Positions 1 through 11,831 of a stretch of 64,000 nt of DNA are shown here, piece after piece. The notes beneath the pieces were generated by a model. That model saw only the letters and a program-made list of their open reading frames with translations, had not been told where the DNA came from and did not search any database. The position numbers and the translations under genes were made by a program. The first letter of the stretch is position 1; each line of letters begins with the position of its first letter. The stretch is from Stereum hirsutum FP-91666 SS1 (Eukaryota > Basidiomycota > Agaricomycetes > Russulales > Stereaceae): assembly GCF_000264905.1 (NCBI RefSeq), contig NW_006763132.1:2020719-2084718 (forward strand). The letters are read 5' to 3'.

Positions 1-472
1 GTGGAAGATGAAGGATGAAGGATGAAAGGTGAAGATGAAGATGAGAACAAGGACGAGGACGAGGACGGGAAATACTTAAACGTAAGGGGTTGCAAGATGA
101 AGGTGAAGGGGAAGATTTGAAGGTGGAGGTGGGGGTAGCGGGGAAGGTAGAGGGGAAGGCGAAGGCGATGGAAGCAGTGTGTGGCGCGAAGCTTGAAATG
201 GAAACAGTAATGTGAGACCCCCAAACGGAGGAAACGGAGGAAAGGTCAAGCTTAAGGGCCCGGGATGGACAGTCCCAGTGGGAATAGAGGTGGGTAGAGT
301 GACTAGCTCAGCCCAGTCGGCAGTATGTGAGTAGCCATAGATGATAGCAGATGTGCAGACAAAAAAAAAACCAAAAAATTCGTGGATACGGTGCGAAAGA
401 AAGTAAACAGGCATGGTGTGATGTGTTGTGATGTGATGCGAGCAGCAATACAGAGATGAGTAGTGTTCGTAT

Positions 473-493
473 GTAAGTAAGTAAGTAAGTAAA
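473..493. repeat. GTAA tetranucleotide microsatellite
   Basis: About five tandem copies of GTAA are visible. It is a simple repeat with no coding context. Confidence 0.9.
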
Positions 494-1831
494 GATGTGA
501 CGATTGCAAAAAAAAGAACAGAACACATGGAATCACGAGAATATCCGGATAGGAGGAAGGTGGCAGTGATATGAACGGAGGAGCCGACGGGGGGGGGGGA
601 GGCAGGCAGGCAGGCACGAAGTACGAAGTACGGGCAGCGGACAGGGCGGGGATGAACGAAAGACCGAGCGCAACGCTGCCTGCAGTGAATTCATGCAGTG
701 GAACAGTGAACAGGACAGTAGATTGAGCTTCGCACTGAGGTTACATGTATTGTAAAAGAGCTCGATGGTGTCAATGGGAAGTATTTCGGTCATCGTGTTA
801 TGCCATGCCATGCCCGCGGCACGCCGTATCCTCCAGCCGTCGTTATGTACCCACACCCAAACGCCGACACAAGCCGCCATTAATCCATCAATAGCCCCTC
901 ATGCGATCTGGGGGCCCGGGCAGACGCAGACGCGAAACATTCATCATATCGCACGACTGATTCGCAGGGGATGTTTAGCGATGACTGATCGCCGGCGCCG
1001 ACGTCGACGTCGACGGTTCCGGCGAATATAGCAAATCCGTCGACTCCGGGTTGATGACAGGAAAGCGAGGGAACATAATGGACGCGAGAAAGTGAGGAGA
1101 GAGTGGAATGCTGGAAGAGGAGAGAATCACAGCGAAAGATGGCGTGCGTTGGCGTTGTATGGTCTCGGGAAGTGTGGCGGGGAAGACGAGCGAGGTGACG
1201 GTGACAATCCGATCGCGTGAAAAGTTGAGGATTGGCGCGAGAGCGAGACGAGGCGGGGTGTGTGTGGTGTGTGTAATGCGAAAAATCTACAATCGCTGCT
1301 CATACTCAAACCCCCTGTGGCGTCGGCTGCTGCTGCACCACCGGATGTGTACCGTGCGTATTATGCCCGTTATGCGTCGTATGCACGTCTCTCGATTGCT
1401 CCTATGGGAGGGAGAAGAGAAGAGGCGCGTCAGAAGTCAGAACCAGTATCAGGATTATGAGTAGGTTGCAAGATGGAAAGCATTTGAACGAAAGTAAAAA
1501 GAAAACAAAGTAAAGAAGAAGAAAGGCCTCCATCCATCCTCAACCCATCCACGACCCATCCACACACACATACGCTCGCCACACCACGCCAAGCCGCCTT
1601 CCCGCCAAAGACGTGCACCAGAAACACGAAAAGCGAAGAGGAAAAGCGCCCTCTCATCTCCCACCTCGCGCATGGGTCAACCGCACAAACCATGGGCGCA
1701 GCCATGCAAATCGAGCGTCAAACCATACGAATTGTAAACCGGGCGCCCAACCGCAGACCGAGCGCCCAACCACCAAGCAGACGGACGGAGGGACGGAAAG
1801 GACCAACGCCCCGCATCACCCCCGAACCATG

Positions 1832-1873
<42 letters not shown>
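1832..1873. repeat. ATC trinucleotide microsatellite (14 copies)
   Basis: Fourteen uninterrupted ATC units are followed by GTCGTCG. Reading frames through it give Ile, His or Asp homopolymers with no protein context on either side, so it looks like a non-coding simple repeat. It should be length-polymorphic between strains. Confidence 0.95.
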
Positions 1874-2061
1874 GTCGTCGGTTCGCATCTCAACGAAGGC
1901 AACACACATCCCATCAACCATCCAATCGATCAAAGGTTGACCATGAACCGTGAAGCAACCAAACCCGCACCCGCACCCGCACGACCACGAAAACCACATC
2001 CAAGAACTGCCCCCTCCGCCAAACGAAAAGGACAAGAAATAAAAGAAAAAGAAAAAGAAAC

Positions 2062-4122
2062 TCAAGAAAAACTCACCATCCTCTGCTTCTTAACCGGCCT
2101 CGGCCTCACCCCTCCAGTCCCCGCTTTCGCCTGAACCACCCCTGTCCCTCCTGCTCCACCAGCACCACCAGCACCACCCGCACCCACGACGGTCCTCCCA
2201 TTTCCGTTCGTATTTCCATTTCCATTGACAGTGACACCGTCCTCCCGCTCCCGCTCGCGTTTGACGCCCCTCTGTCCTTGTTGCTGTACAGCCGTCGACG
2301 GCGTCCGTGTCCGCTGTGGTTGCGATTGTGATTGTGATGCTTGTCGAGATGGCGCGACCGCTTGCGGTTGTGGTTGTGGTTGTGCGTGCGATTGTTGTGC
2401 GTGATGAGAAGAACCGGTAGCGGACGGTGCAGGTGTCGGTAACGACGACGAAGGTCTCGGTGTCCCACCACGCGATGCTGCAGGTCGTGGCGTCTGTGCT
2501 ACTGTAGGCCGTGGTGTCGACGACGCAGACGCGCGCTGTGATTGCGATTGCTGTGGTTGCTGTGGTTGTGATTGTGATGGAGTGGATGGCGGTAACGAAG
2601 AGGAGAGCGGAAGGGGCAATCCCTGCGCCTTTGCGAGCTTCTTTGCCTCTTTGCGTTTTTTCCTGTCTTCGCGGGCTTGTGAGGATTCGGAGACGAGGAG
2701 GTGGATGTTCCACTGCGAGAGAGGACAGGGAGGATGGTTAGCGCGATGAATGGGTGATATAGGGAGGAGATGAATGAGGTTTGAGAGGATGAAGATGAAG
2801 ATGAAGTGTGCACGGAAGAGGGATAGCGATAGATTAAAAGCAGAAAGCGAAGGACGGAGGATGAAGGGAGGATGAGCGGAAGTAACGCATCGGAGCGGAA
2901 GGACGTCGGGGAAACGCAGGGACAGTGCCGTGAGATGCGAGAGAATGACGGAGGCGAGGGAAACACTCCGACATGTATAGAAACAATCCCCATCGAACAA
3001 ATCCAAATCCAAGAACAAGTGAGAAAAGCCAACTCACCCCCTTGAGCCCCTCCGAAGACACGTTAAAGCCCTCCTTCATCTTCTCATTCGAGAGATCGAA
3101 GGGCTCGATCGGGATGCGCTGTTTTGGAGGCTGCATCACGAGGTCCCAGAGGAAATCGTCCTTTTTGGTCGAGTGGCGGCCTTGGTGTTTGCGAACACAT
3201 GTCGCAGAGCGGGCGAAGCAGTAGATGAAGCAGAAGTAGAGGGAGCATGAAGTGGAGGGAGCAAGGGAGCAGGGGGAGCGGACGGAGCAGAGGGCATAGC
3301 AGTGGGAGGTCGGTCATCGGGCGGGCGGGCGTTACGGAGGGACGAAATTCCGAGGGGAGTCAACAAGCGCGGGTGAGAGTGACCGTTGACCGTTGACCGT
3401 TCGAGTGCGTGTGTGTGTTGTTGTTGGAGGCAGGAGCAGAGAGAGACAAGAACACGGATATTCAATATAACCGTTTAATACGTGATGGGCAACGCAAAAC
3501 ATTTGGATCGGGATCGGGATGAAAAGGGCGAAGAACGAAGAAGAGAATAATCACCTGGAATACCCTTAATAAGATGTCTATACGTATTCTTCTTCTTCTT
3601 TCCGTCCTTCCCCACCTCTTCCTCGTCCCCGTCCTGTCCTCCCCCTCCGCCACCACCACCAGGCCCGGGCGTCGCGGGCATGGGCGTCGCAGGCTCGGCG
3701 GCGGCGGCAGCAGCTGCTTTGGCCTTGCCTTTACCGTTGATGTTGACGTCAGGTGTGGGAGCATTAAAGGGCGGAGCGGGCGTTGGGGGGTGGTTGGAGG
3801 ATTGGCCGTCTTGTCTTGACTGTTGTTGTTGTTGGGGTTGTGTCGGTTCAATGAAGGGTTTCACGAATTTATCATACGCGGATTGGAGACGAAAACGACC
3901 GACGAGGTCCTGAGAGCTGTTGAGAAACAACGGCGGGCGAGGTTCACCTTCAACCCAAAAAAAAATTAGCAAAAAAGAGCGAGGGAAGGGGAGGGAAAGA
4001 GACGAACGGGGCGGTGGGAGATAGAGACTCGGCGGGATGTATGTCGGCCTTGCAGGCTTCGGCTGCGACGACGGCCCAGCGACGTTCTGCTCGTTATCGA
4101 CGTCCATGGCGGCGTCGGTCAT
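2062..4122 (-). CDS. MED19: Mediator complex subunit 19 (Rox3-like)
   Basis: This is a nuclear head-module subunit of Mediator, which links activators to RNA polymerase II. Proposed exons are 4122-3555, 3180-3038 and 2712-2062, joined in frame to give 453 residues. Recognisable Med19/Rox3 motifs in order are DLVGRFRL, YDKFVKPF, YRHLIKGIPG with HSTKKDDFLWDL across intron 1, QPPKQRIPIEPFDL, EGLKG, and a basic helix REDRKKRKEAKKLAK just after intron 2. The C-terminus is low-complexity (S/P/Q/G) and ends PVKKQRM. The two introns are long (374 and 325 nt). A perfect GTGAGT donor follows codon KKQRM at 2076, so the last exon may splice to a downstream exon instead of ending at 2062. A short insertion before DLVGRF may hide another small intron. 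It is divergent from the MFS gene. Confidence 0.88.
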
Positions 4123-4786
4123 CGTGTGCGGTGTGAGAGGTATGTGAGCGTCGTTCGTGACGATGGCGGTGGATGTGGTGGTGGTGGTGGTGGTGGTGGA
4201 CGACAACGACGAACGGTCAGTGCAAGCTTCCGTTTGTGGCGCACCACATGCGCTCTTCACGGCTCCGGCTCCGGGATCCCGGGTGCCTGCCGTGTGGCGT
4301 GCCGAGTCGAGTGCTGTTCAGTGTGGCCCAGCTGCCGATGGCGAGCGCTTGGCAAACGTGTTGGCGGCGCGGAAACGGCGCGCGGGTCTCGCCCGCCAAC
4401 TTATCGCGTTGGGCCACACACACCACTCACCCACGCACCACCGTCCTTTCACTTATCGCATCCTATCCATTCCATTTATAATCCCCCAGCCTGTCCGTTT
4501 CTAATTTTCTGATTTCGCCCCCTTTCTTCGCCCTACCTAGCCAGGAGCTATACAACTCACACCTAGCGACGCATATCACTATAGACGGCCTTTGAAGGTG
4601 AACTCGAACTTGAGGCAGGGTATTCGTACTACTCGAGTCAGAGTCAGGACTGGATAACACCATCTATATATACAAAGACACCACACACAAAGTCTTATCC
4701 TAATCCCACGCACGCGAACTTAACCTTCCCATCATCCTCCGAAGTCTCCACATCTACATCTACAACATCTAGCTTTTCGGCCAACC
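4123..4786. promoter_or_regulatory. Divergent intergenic region MED19 / MFS transporter
   Basis: This 664-bp gap separates the two start codons and must hold both promoters. A TATATATA stretch at 4665-4672 lies 115 nt before the MFS start. Runs of GTGGTGGTGG near 4170-4200 and pyrimidine-rich blocks are the only other notable sequence. Confidence 0.5.
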
Positions 4787-7700
4787 ATGGATCCCTCCCC
4801 GCCACCAGCGACGGAGCGCGACCCGCTGCTGGTTACGTCTCTCCAGGACCAGCAACAGGAAGGAGAAAGTGAACGAAGGGAGGACAAGAAACCGTTCTAT
4901 CGTCCCAGGCCGTTATGGTGAGTCTTTGTCTCTTTCGTGCGTTGTCTAGTCTCTTGCGTCTTCCTCCTTCTTTCTTTGTTGCTTTCATTTTGCACGTGGA
5001 GGCAGGTATACAGCGCATACGCAACCCTCACTCTCCTCTCCTCCCCAACACCTTGCTCGAGGACGCCGTGCCGCAGTGTGCAAGCGCCTGTGCGCACGGC
5101 AGCTTACCAGTTAACCATGACTGACTGACTGTGTGTGGCGTTACCGCCGACGTCATGATGGCGCACTGCGCGCTCCGTCCTATCCCCATCTTTGCATCTC
5201 TCAACTTGGTGTAGCACAGTGGGACTGGGACTGCGGTTCTTTCAATTGGTTTGAGAGTACTAGTCGCCGACGGTGAGTGGTGAGTGGTGAGTGGGCTTGA
5301 GGGCGACTGAGTGTTAAGTAGGTGTGTTGGACTCATGAGTAAGTATGTCGCGACTTTCGAGGGAACTGGGGTGCCATCACGCCCTGAGTATTTATCTCAG
5401 TATCCCAGTATCCAAGTCTATCATAACACATCACACATAACAAACATAAAGGCCGCCCATACCCTCGATTGGGATAATAATATGCGGGTGCGAGCATCAT
5501 AACTCCCTGAAATCTTTGGGGAGGGGTTTTCGGTGGGGTTTGTGGTTTTGGTTTATGAAAGTCCTCTTCTGAGGTCTGGGGTGCCGGTGATGGCTGGCCA
5601 AGCATGACTACTAGTGCTTATGATGAAGCACTCGATTCGAGTGCTCGTGCTCCGAACGGGGTGTTTATCCGTACTCGTGCTCGAGATGGGTATGGCTATG
5701 ATCGTGGTCATACGTCGGTTATGGATTGATCAGGGCGTATACCTTTGCGATTGTGTCTCACGTTCCTGCGTAAGATGAATTCTGGTGGTTTGGAGTGGTA
5801 TTGAGTGGTGCGGAGCGGGCCTTAATTTGCGTGTACTTGATATTCGGGCATAGTCCGACCAGTTTTTGCATTGTTTATGCATTGACTTGTTTCGCGGACA
5901 CGTATGGGCCATCCACTTACTCATCCGCACGCATTCACTCGCATGCGCATTCTTTTACTTTCTTCGGAATGAATGGAACGGGACTGGATTGTCCTCTATG
6001 TATGAACCATTGGCCCATTCACCTTCTCATCTACGTGACACCTACCTTCTGATGAATACGTTTACTCCATTTTTTGTGTATTCTTTTAATCCATTTGCGC
6101 CGTATCCGTCGCATTGTGTTGGATAGAACTCTCGCTGACTATACTCGAACTTCATCCAGGCTCGTCCCATTCGCTATCATCGCTTCTATCACCGTACGTA
6201 CCTCCCTTCCCTTCCACTCCCCTCCCATCATCTGACCTTCGCTCTTCGCCCTAACAGAGAGGAATGACACTCGCCCCCCGCGTCGAAGTCTTCACCCAAC
6301 TCTCGTGCAACGCGATTCATAGCCACTATAACCACACCTCGGGCGATAGCACATCTCTCCTCAGCGTCTTCATGCCCTCTTCCTCCCTTTCTCTTGACCC
6401 TTCCTACTCTTCCTACTCTTCCTCCTCATCCCCTTCATCGCTCAATTCCCTCAGCATCCTCTTCCCCTCCTCCTCCTCTTCCTCAGACGACTCAGACAAC
6501 GAAGAAGACCCCCGCAATCTCCCCTCGCAAATCTGCCTCTCCGACCCCGCCGTGCAAGCCGGCGCGGCGCGCCTCCAGACCATCATGACGACCACGATGG
6601 GCACCCTGAGCGCGCTGACGACGGGGTGGTGGGGTAGACTTGGGGAGAGGGTGGGGAGGACGAGGGTGTTGAGCGCGGCGGTTGGGGGTATGTTTTTGAC
6701 GTGAGTTTGCGTTATTGCTTTTTCCGACCCCAACCCCCCTCATTGGCGAAAAAATCGATCGTACTCCGAACAAACACTGACCTGACCTTCCACCCTCGGA
6801 ATATGTATCTAGTGATCTAACATTCATCCTCGTCTCCACCCCCTCCTCGCCCCTCTCGCACCACGGCCATATCCTCCTCCTGCTCTCGCCCTTGATCGAG
6901 GGTTCACTTGGAGGGTGGTCGACGCTGCAGGCGACGGCGTCGGCGTATGTGAGCGATTGTACGAGCGATGGGTCGAGGGCGCATATTTTTAGTCGGTGGG
7001 TTCTTTGTTTTCTTCGCGAATGTTTCCTCCCACCACGCCACGCCACGCCACCCCCTTCCACATATCCCATCCAACCTCCCCTCCCATCCGACCTCCCTCC
7101 TCCCTCACCCCCCTCCCCCCCGGCGAATGATCACGAGCGTCAGATTTACTGATTTTATGTGTCTCTTTTTAATCGATGCAGGTTCATTGGCGTCTTCTAC
7201 CTCGGTTTTTCGCTCGGCCCCATGGTCGGCGCCTACTTCATCCGCAACCCGCTCCCCATATTCTCAGCCATTTCCCCTTCCTCGCCATCGCACTCCTCCA
7301 ACCTACTAGAAACATTCGCATCCCGCGCGATCCCGGGCAGGAGTGGCGTCCCGAACGTGACCTCCGTCTTCTGGGTGGCCATTCTCTGCAGTTTCGTGAA
7401 CTTGGTGTTCGCCATGGGCTTCCTTCCGGAGAGTATGGATAAGGTGAAGAGGAGGGCGGCGATGAAGGCTCGGGAGGCGGAGGAGGCGGAGGAGGCGTTG
7501 CGTGCGCAGCAGGAGGAAGTCGACGAGGACGCTGTGCAGGAGGTGGACGGCGGATCAGGCGTGGCGAAGAGCGTGAGCAAGAGCCGGAGCAAGGGACGTT
7601 CTGTGGATGCGCTTATGAGGCGGACGGGTGCGGGAGGGCGTGCGACGCTGAAGAAGCTGTTTGGGCCTTTGGCGGTGTTTGCGCCGAGGAAGGTGTATAG

Positions 7701-9224
7701 GACGAGCGATGAGAGCGGGAGGGTTGGAGGGGCGAGGACGGATTGGAGCTTGACGCTTTTGGCGGGCAGTTTGGCATTTTATTTGTTGAGCAGTGTGAGT
7801 CCCTTTTTTTTTCTCGAGCGTTCTGAGGAGAGGTGAGGTGAGGTGAGGGAATGGGAGGGCTGACGCGGTTTGGTTGTGCGGAATAGGGTATATTCCAGAT
7901 CAAGTACCTCTATGCGGAACATCAGTTCGGATGGAGCGCTGAACAGGTGAGTAGAGCGATCGTGAAATCCCTGCAACTGAGGGGATCATGGCTAATGTAC
8001 GACCAATCCAGCTGAGCTACTACATCTCCTTCGTCGGCGGCGCGCGCGCGATCTGCCTCCTCTTCGTCCTCCCCACAATAATCTCCTACTTCAAGCCCAA
8101 GCCAGTCCCCACCCCAATCACAGTCGCAGTTGCAGACGGTGCCTCAACCTTGACCTCTACAGCAGCAGCAGCAACGACAGCCGAGGAAGCGCTCCACCAT
8201 TCCATCACCTTCGACCTCACGCTCGGCCGGCTCTCCCTCGTGCTCGACATCCTCTCGCACACGCTCGTCTCGCTCCCCATCTCAGATTCATCGTTGCGCT
8301 TCGCGGGGCTCACGGTCATTTCGTGTTTTGCGTCCGGCATGCATCCGGCGGCGCAGAGTTTGGCGGTGTGTATCATGCAGAGGCAGGCGTTGAGGGGCGT
8401 CGGGGAGGAGGGCGACGATGATGGACACGAGAGCGGGCAGGGTGGGCAGAGGACGACGAAGAAGAAGGTGGAGGGGATGGGGCCGTTGTTTGGTGGTGTG
8501 GCGGCGTTGCAGGCTATGGGGCAGATGATTCTCGGGGTGCGTTCCTCATTTCATTCCTTTCTCTAGATTATAATCGAAACTGAATACTGAAAAAAATTGC
8601 GTGGAATTCCAGCCTCTCATTTTCGGTGTCCTCTACTCATCGACGGTCGCGACCCTCCCCAAAGCGATATTCATGCTCGCAGGCGCACTCGCCACGGCCT
8701 CGCTCGTCATCCTCTTCCTCATCCACGCCGAACCAAAGTCGCATTATACATCCTCCTCCTCGAACGCTCAGCCATCCGCACCCGTAACTCAACGATCCAA
8801 ACCGACTTCCTTCTTCACGTCCTTCGCGTCCCTCTTCTCTTCCCAGCCTTCGTCATCGTCTTCTCATCGTCGCTCGACCAACCCCAACGCCCGTCCGCGC
8901 TCTTCCCTCGTCGCTCCCTCTTCCTCCAATTACGGCACCATATCAAGCCACGGGAAAGCCAACGGCACTGGTACCAGCGGGAAGAGCAAAGGGAAGAAGA
9001 AGGCGAGGTTTGGGGTCGATAACGAGGATGGAGAGCCGGAGAGGGGAAGGAGTAGGGTCGTTAAGCGCGTTGGGGACGCTGCTGGGGCGAGTGGGAGTAG
9101 TTGGGATGGGTATGGGTCTGGGTCTGGGTCTGGGTATGGGGAGGGGGTTAGTGTGGATGTTGTGCCGGCGAGTGTGAGTGTTAGTGAGGGGAGCAGTTGG
9201 GTGGATAAGAGTGCGAGGGTGTGA
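4787..9224 (+). CDS. Major facilitator superfamily transporter
   Basis: This is a multi-pass membrane transporter of unknown substrate, probably a 12-TM MFS fold. Proposed exons are 4787-4917, 6160-6193, 6258-6700, 6813-6995, 7182-7794, 7887-7946, 8012-8536 and 8613-9224, giving 866 residues in frame. The N-terminus carries ERDPLL, an acidic dileucine motif common in fungal vacuolar or endosomal MFS proteins. The sequence then shows LVPFAIIASITRGMTLAPR (TM1), the loop WWGRLGERVGRTRVL matching the MFS G-x-L-x-D/E-R-x-G-R-R signature between TM2 and TM3, GVFYLGFSLGPMVGAY and further hydrophobic helices. A central loop of about 100 residues is charged and Ser/Arg-rich. The Ser/Gly-rich tail follows the last TM (FMLAGALATASLVILFLI). 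Intron 1 is 1,242 nt, far longer than the others (64-186 nt). Confidence 0.85.
5272..5292 (+). repeat. Three tandem GGTGAGT heptamers in MFS intron 1
   Basis: GGTGAGT is repeated three times head to tail. Each unit matches a consensus fungal 5' splice donor on the sense strand of the transporter gene. Confidence 0.8.
5627..5645. repeat. Near-perfect palindrome, AGCACTCGA-T-TCGAGTGCT
   Basis: Two 9-bp arms are perfectly complementary around a single T. The element lies within MFS intron 1. Its half-site is shared with the palindrome at 20724-20745. Confidence 0.9.
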
Positions 9225-10289
9225 GTTGGTAGAGGTGGGTGGTGGGCTCGATACGTGGGGAGGTCAGACGGGTGATGGGGTTTTGTGAGGGGAAGTGTTG
9301 GGATGAGCTGGGCTGGGTTGGGTTGGGTGGGTTCCCGTTCTTACTTAGGCGAGAGGCGCCACGTTTTTGAGTTTCTTTCCTTTCATGTCGCGGTCAGCGA
9401 CTACACACATCTTTTCTACCACGACCGTACAGTATCTATCCATCTACCCATATGCGTCCTCTTTAGTCCGTTTAATCATCTTCACTATCCATGCTACCAC
9501 TTCACATTTTCATTCATTCAACTTCCGGATCGCTATCGCTATTTACTGATTCTCAGTCACCCACGGCATATTGCATCGTGCCCACGTCCGACCTCTTCTC
9601 TGCAAAGTCAATCGGACGCAGCCCCATCTTCTTAACTCACAGTGATACATCACATACATATCCACGTTCCTTCTTTATCCTCACATTTCTCCCCATTTCC
9701 ACTCCTATTCCCAGTCCCATTCCTACCGCCATTCGTAGCTCCATTCGTAGCTCCATTCGTACCTCCATTACTATCGCTATTGACCGAACCCACGGATTTT
9801 GAGGCATGTATGATATTGATATTAGAACAAGGGTGTATATATTCAACGGGTTTAGATTGTTGGATTGTTGCGTGCAATGTTGGATGGAGGGGCGCCACAA
9901 GTAAAAATTCCGGCCGGGGATCCTCGACCTGGAATTGGATGAGCTCGCACTCTTTGAGGCTTGTCTCCGGTTTCCTTCTTTTTTGTACTCTTTTATCCCA
10001 TTACTGAACATGTTGAGCTTGACTACTACTGCGACTCCACCCTCATAGTCTTCTCTCTCCTCGAGATTGTCTTGTCCTCGAAGTCACGGTATCGCTCTCG
10101 ACGCTGCTGTGCCCGTACCTCCATACCATTCATTGCGGGACATGCAGAACAAAGACAAAGCGTGTATTCTAACTTGTTGAAAATCGAGATGGAGAAACTA
10201 CTTACATATACGTCAATTGCGGAAGATCAAAATGAACGAAAGAAAGGTAAGTCCGAGAAGGAACAAACGACTGGTCCCACAGACTCACC
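9225..10289. other. Intergenic region between MFS gene and unknown gene
   Basis: This is convergent intergenic space with no supported gene. It includes pyrimidine-rich tracts and a 12-nt tandem repeat, and presumably both 3' UTRs. Confidence 0.5.
9731..9766. repeat. 12-nt tandem repeat (ATTCGTAGCTCC x3)
   Basis: Three direct copies of a 12-mer are present, the third with one mismatch (ATTCGTACCTCC). Confidence 0.9.
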
Positions 10290-11831
10290 TCACGAGACCA
10301 TTGATTCAGACAAACCATCCCGCATAGCGAACTCTAGAGCCCTCGTGCCTCCCGTTGCACCTGGCACTTCCGCAACCACAGCATCTTCAAGTTCAAGTTC
10401 GCCCACAACTCCGAGCCCATCCGCAGAATATCTCACCCACCCTGTATACCGCCCGAAGAAAGGGATTCCATTGCGCATGCCCAGCAAATCCGCAATAGCG
10501 TATAATCCCTCACTTCGAGTCCACGAGAGGATGTTATATACATTTCCACGCCAGACCAACACATGGTGAAACTCGTCGGGATACCGACAGATCCGAGTCG
10601 TCATGGGCCACTTCGGATCGATGCCTCTCATGGGGACCAGTTTATACCATTGGCCTGTCGTGGAGTGCTTCAGCATAAGTCGAGTCTGAGGTTGAGAACG
10701 TTGAGGTTGAGAGCGTCCTGGTTGAGATAGGCCGAGAATGGTGTTCGTCAGGTTAAGTAGGGATGGGTTGGCATTTATTTGAATGTCGTCGATGAGGTCT
10801 TGGGGGTTGACCGTGTTTATCATCGCTTCTGGAGGGTAGATATCGCTGAATTCAAACCCAGGGACTGCGGATCGAAGGACGAAGGGGCGCATGAGAACGC
10901 CTGCTCCGGATCTGGGAGCCTCAGGATGATCACGGGCTGGGCGTTCGCCAGAGGTTATGTCGAGAGGTTCACGAATAGAGAGAGCACGAGAGATCGTTGG
11001 CTTTTCATCCAGAGGAGCGCCATGCTTGTCATCACGACCACCAAAGACCAAGCCCGTAAGAATCCATTCACGGCCGGGTATCCGATCCTGGAGTGCGAAC
11101 AGATATATGCGAAAATATACACCATCACAGAACCACGTTGCTCTTCCCATCTTATGGATATGTGTCGTTACAATAAGCTTCGAGAAGAAAGGGGATGGGT
11201 GAGGTGTACGTACTAGGCTTTTTTCCTTTAAATGCAGAATGAGAGACATGAAGTCGACATAATTCCGTGCCCGACTGTAGGCAGGTTGCGTAGAGGCAAA
11301 CATGCGGAAGGCACCCCTGCGAGTCGGCATATCCCGCAATTCCTCGAAAGGAACCGTCGCCGGGATCGTCTGGATGGTCATCAGGGACGGCCATAGATGC
11401 GCGGCACTGCACTCTACGATAAACCAATGAAGTAAAAGAGAACAAAGAAAAGAAAGGACGCACATCGACCCGTCTAAGTATCCGTCGATAGCATTTGCCT
11501 CAGCTCGACCTTCCGCCGGTTGGTCTTCGTTGGTCGGGATTGCCCATTTCCATCGAAGGACCCCATTCCAGAGTGCTAGGTTTACCGCATGAGTGCCACC
11601 TACGGAAGAACACACTTTTCGAGATACTTGAAGCAGTCCTTCGAGGCGGGGCAAGCCCTCAGTTTGGAGGTGTTGGATCTCAGCTCTCAAGAGACAAGCT
11701 TGGTCAGTGTTCCCAGACGCTAGAGCGCTATCGAGAGCCGAGAGAAGACGAGTTAGCCTGGAGCGATACCTGGAGGTCTCGTTGATCATAAAGCGCTCGA
11801 AGGGGTACGGAGTGCATGGAGGTACGGGCAT
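10290..11831 (-). CDS. Unknown protein with two in-frame introns
   Basis: I do not recognise this family. The region is one open frame of 513 codons, but two segments look like introns. One is 11463-11407 (57 nt, GTGCGT...TGCAG) and the other 11213-11151 (63 nt, GTACGT...ATAAG). Both are multiples of three and free of stops. Removing them gives 473 residues and turns hydrophobic or odd inserts into continuous sequence (DGS-I-AAHLW and KEKSL-MGRATWF). The N-terminal 80 residues look helical, with repeated Leu/Arg spacing. The middle has GRATWFCDGVYFRIYLF, and the C-terminus has a WYKLVPMRGIDPKWP segment followed by an aromatic-rich region. No signal peptide or clear membrane helix is seen once the introns are removed. 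The start is the first ATG of the frame. Confidence 0.6.
   Translation of the reverse strand: MPVPPCTPYPFERFMINETSRYRSRLTRLLSALDSALASGNTDQACLLRAEIQHLQTEGLPRLEGLLQVSRKVCSSVGGTHAVNLALWNGVLRWKWAIPTNEDQPAEGRAEANAIDGYLDGSMCVLSFLCSLLLHWFIVECSAAHLWPSLMTIQTIPATVPFEELRDMPTRRGAFRMFASTQPAYSRARNYVDFMSLILHLKEKSLVRTPHPSPFFSKLIVTTHIHKMGRATWFCDGVYFRIYLFALQDRIPGREWILTGLVFGGRDDKHGAPLDEKPTISRALSIREPLDITSGERPARDHPEAPRSGAGVLMRPFVLRSAVPGFEFSDIYPPEAMINTVNPQDLIDDIQINANPSLLNLTNTILGLSQPGRSQPQRSQPQTRLMLKHSTTGQWYKLVPMRGIDPKWPMTTRICRYPDEFHHVLVWRGNVYNILSWTRSEGLYAIADLLGMRNGIPFFGRYTGWVRYSADGLGVVGELELEDAVVAEVPGATGGTRALEFAMRDGLSESMVS

Larger units (their letters stand above)
1..2061. other. Non-coding, low-complexity left edge
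   Basis: No ORF here shows a recognisable protein, codon pattern or splice-signal series. The stretch holds purine-rich GAAGAT/GACGAG runs near the left end, a GTAA microsatellite, a poly-G run near 590, a CGACGTCGACGTCG palindrome at 999-1012 and an ATC microsatellite. It lies downstream of MED19, so it may contain that gene's 3' UTR and possibly a last small MED19 exon. Confidence 0.6.

Noticed and set aside
1613..2134. 173-codon open frame with long poly-Ile
   Set aside because: The Ile run is just the ATC microsatellite, the rest has no domain pattern, and it lies opposite MED19's 3' end.
10779..11216. Plus-strand ORFs inside the unknown minus-strand gene
   Set aside because: They lack splice or domain support and overlap a much longer coherent minus-strand frame.
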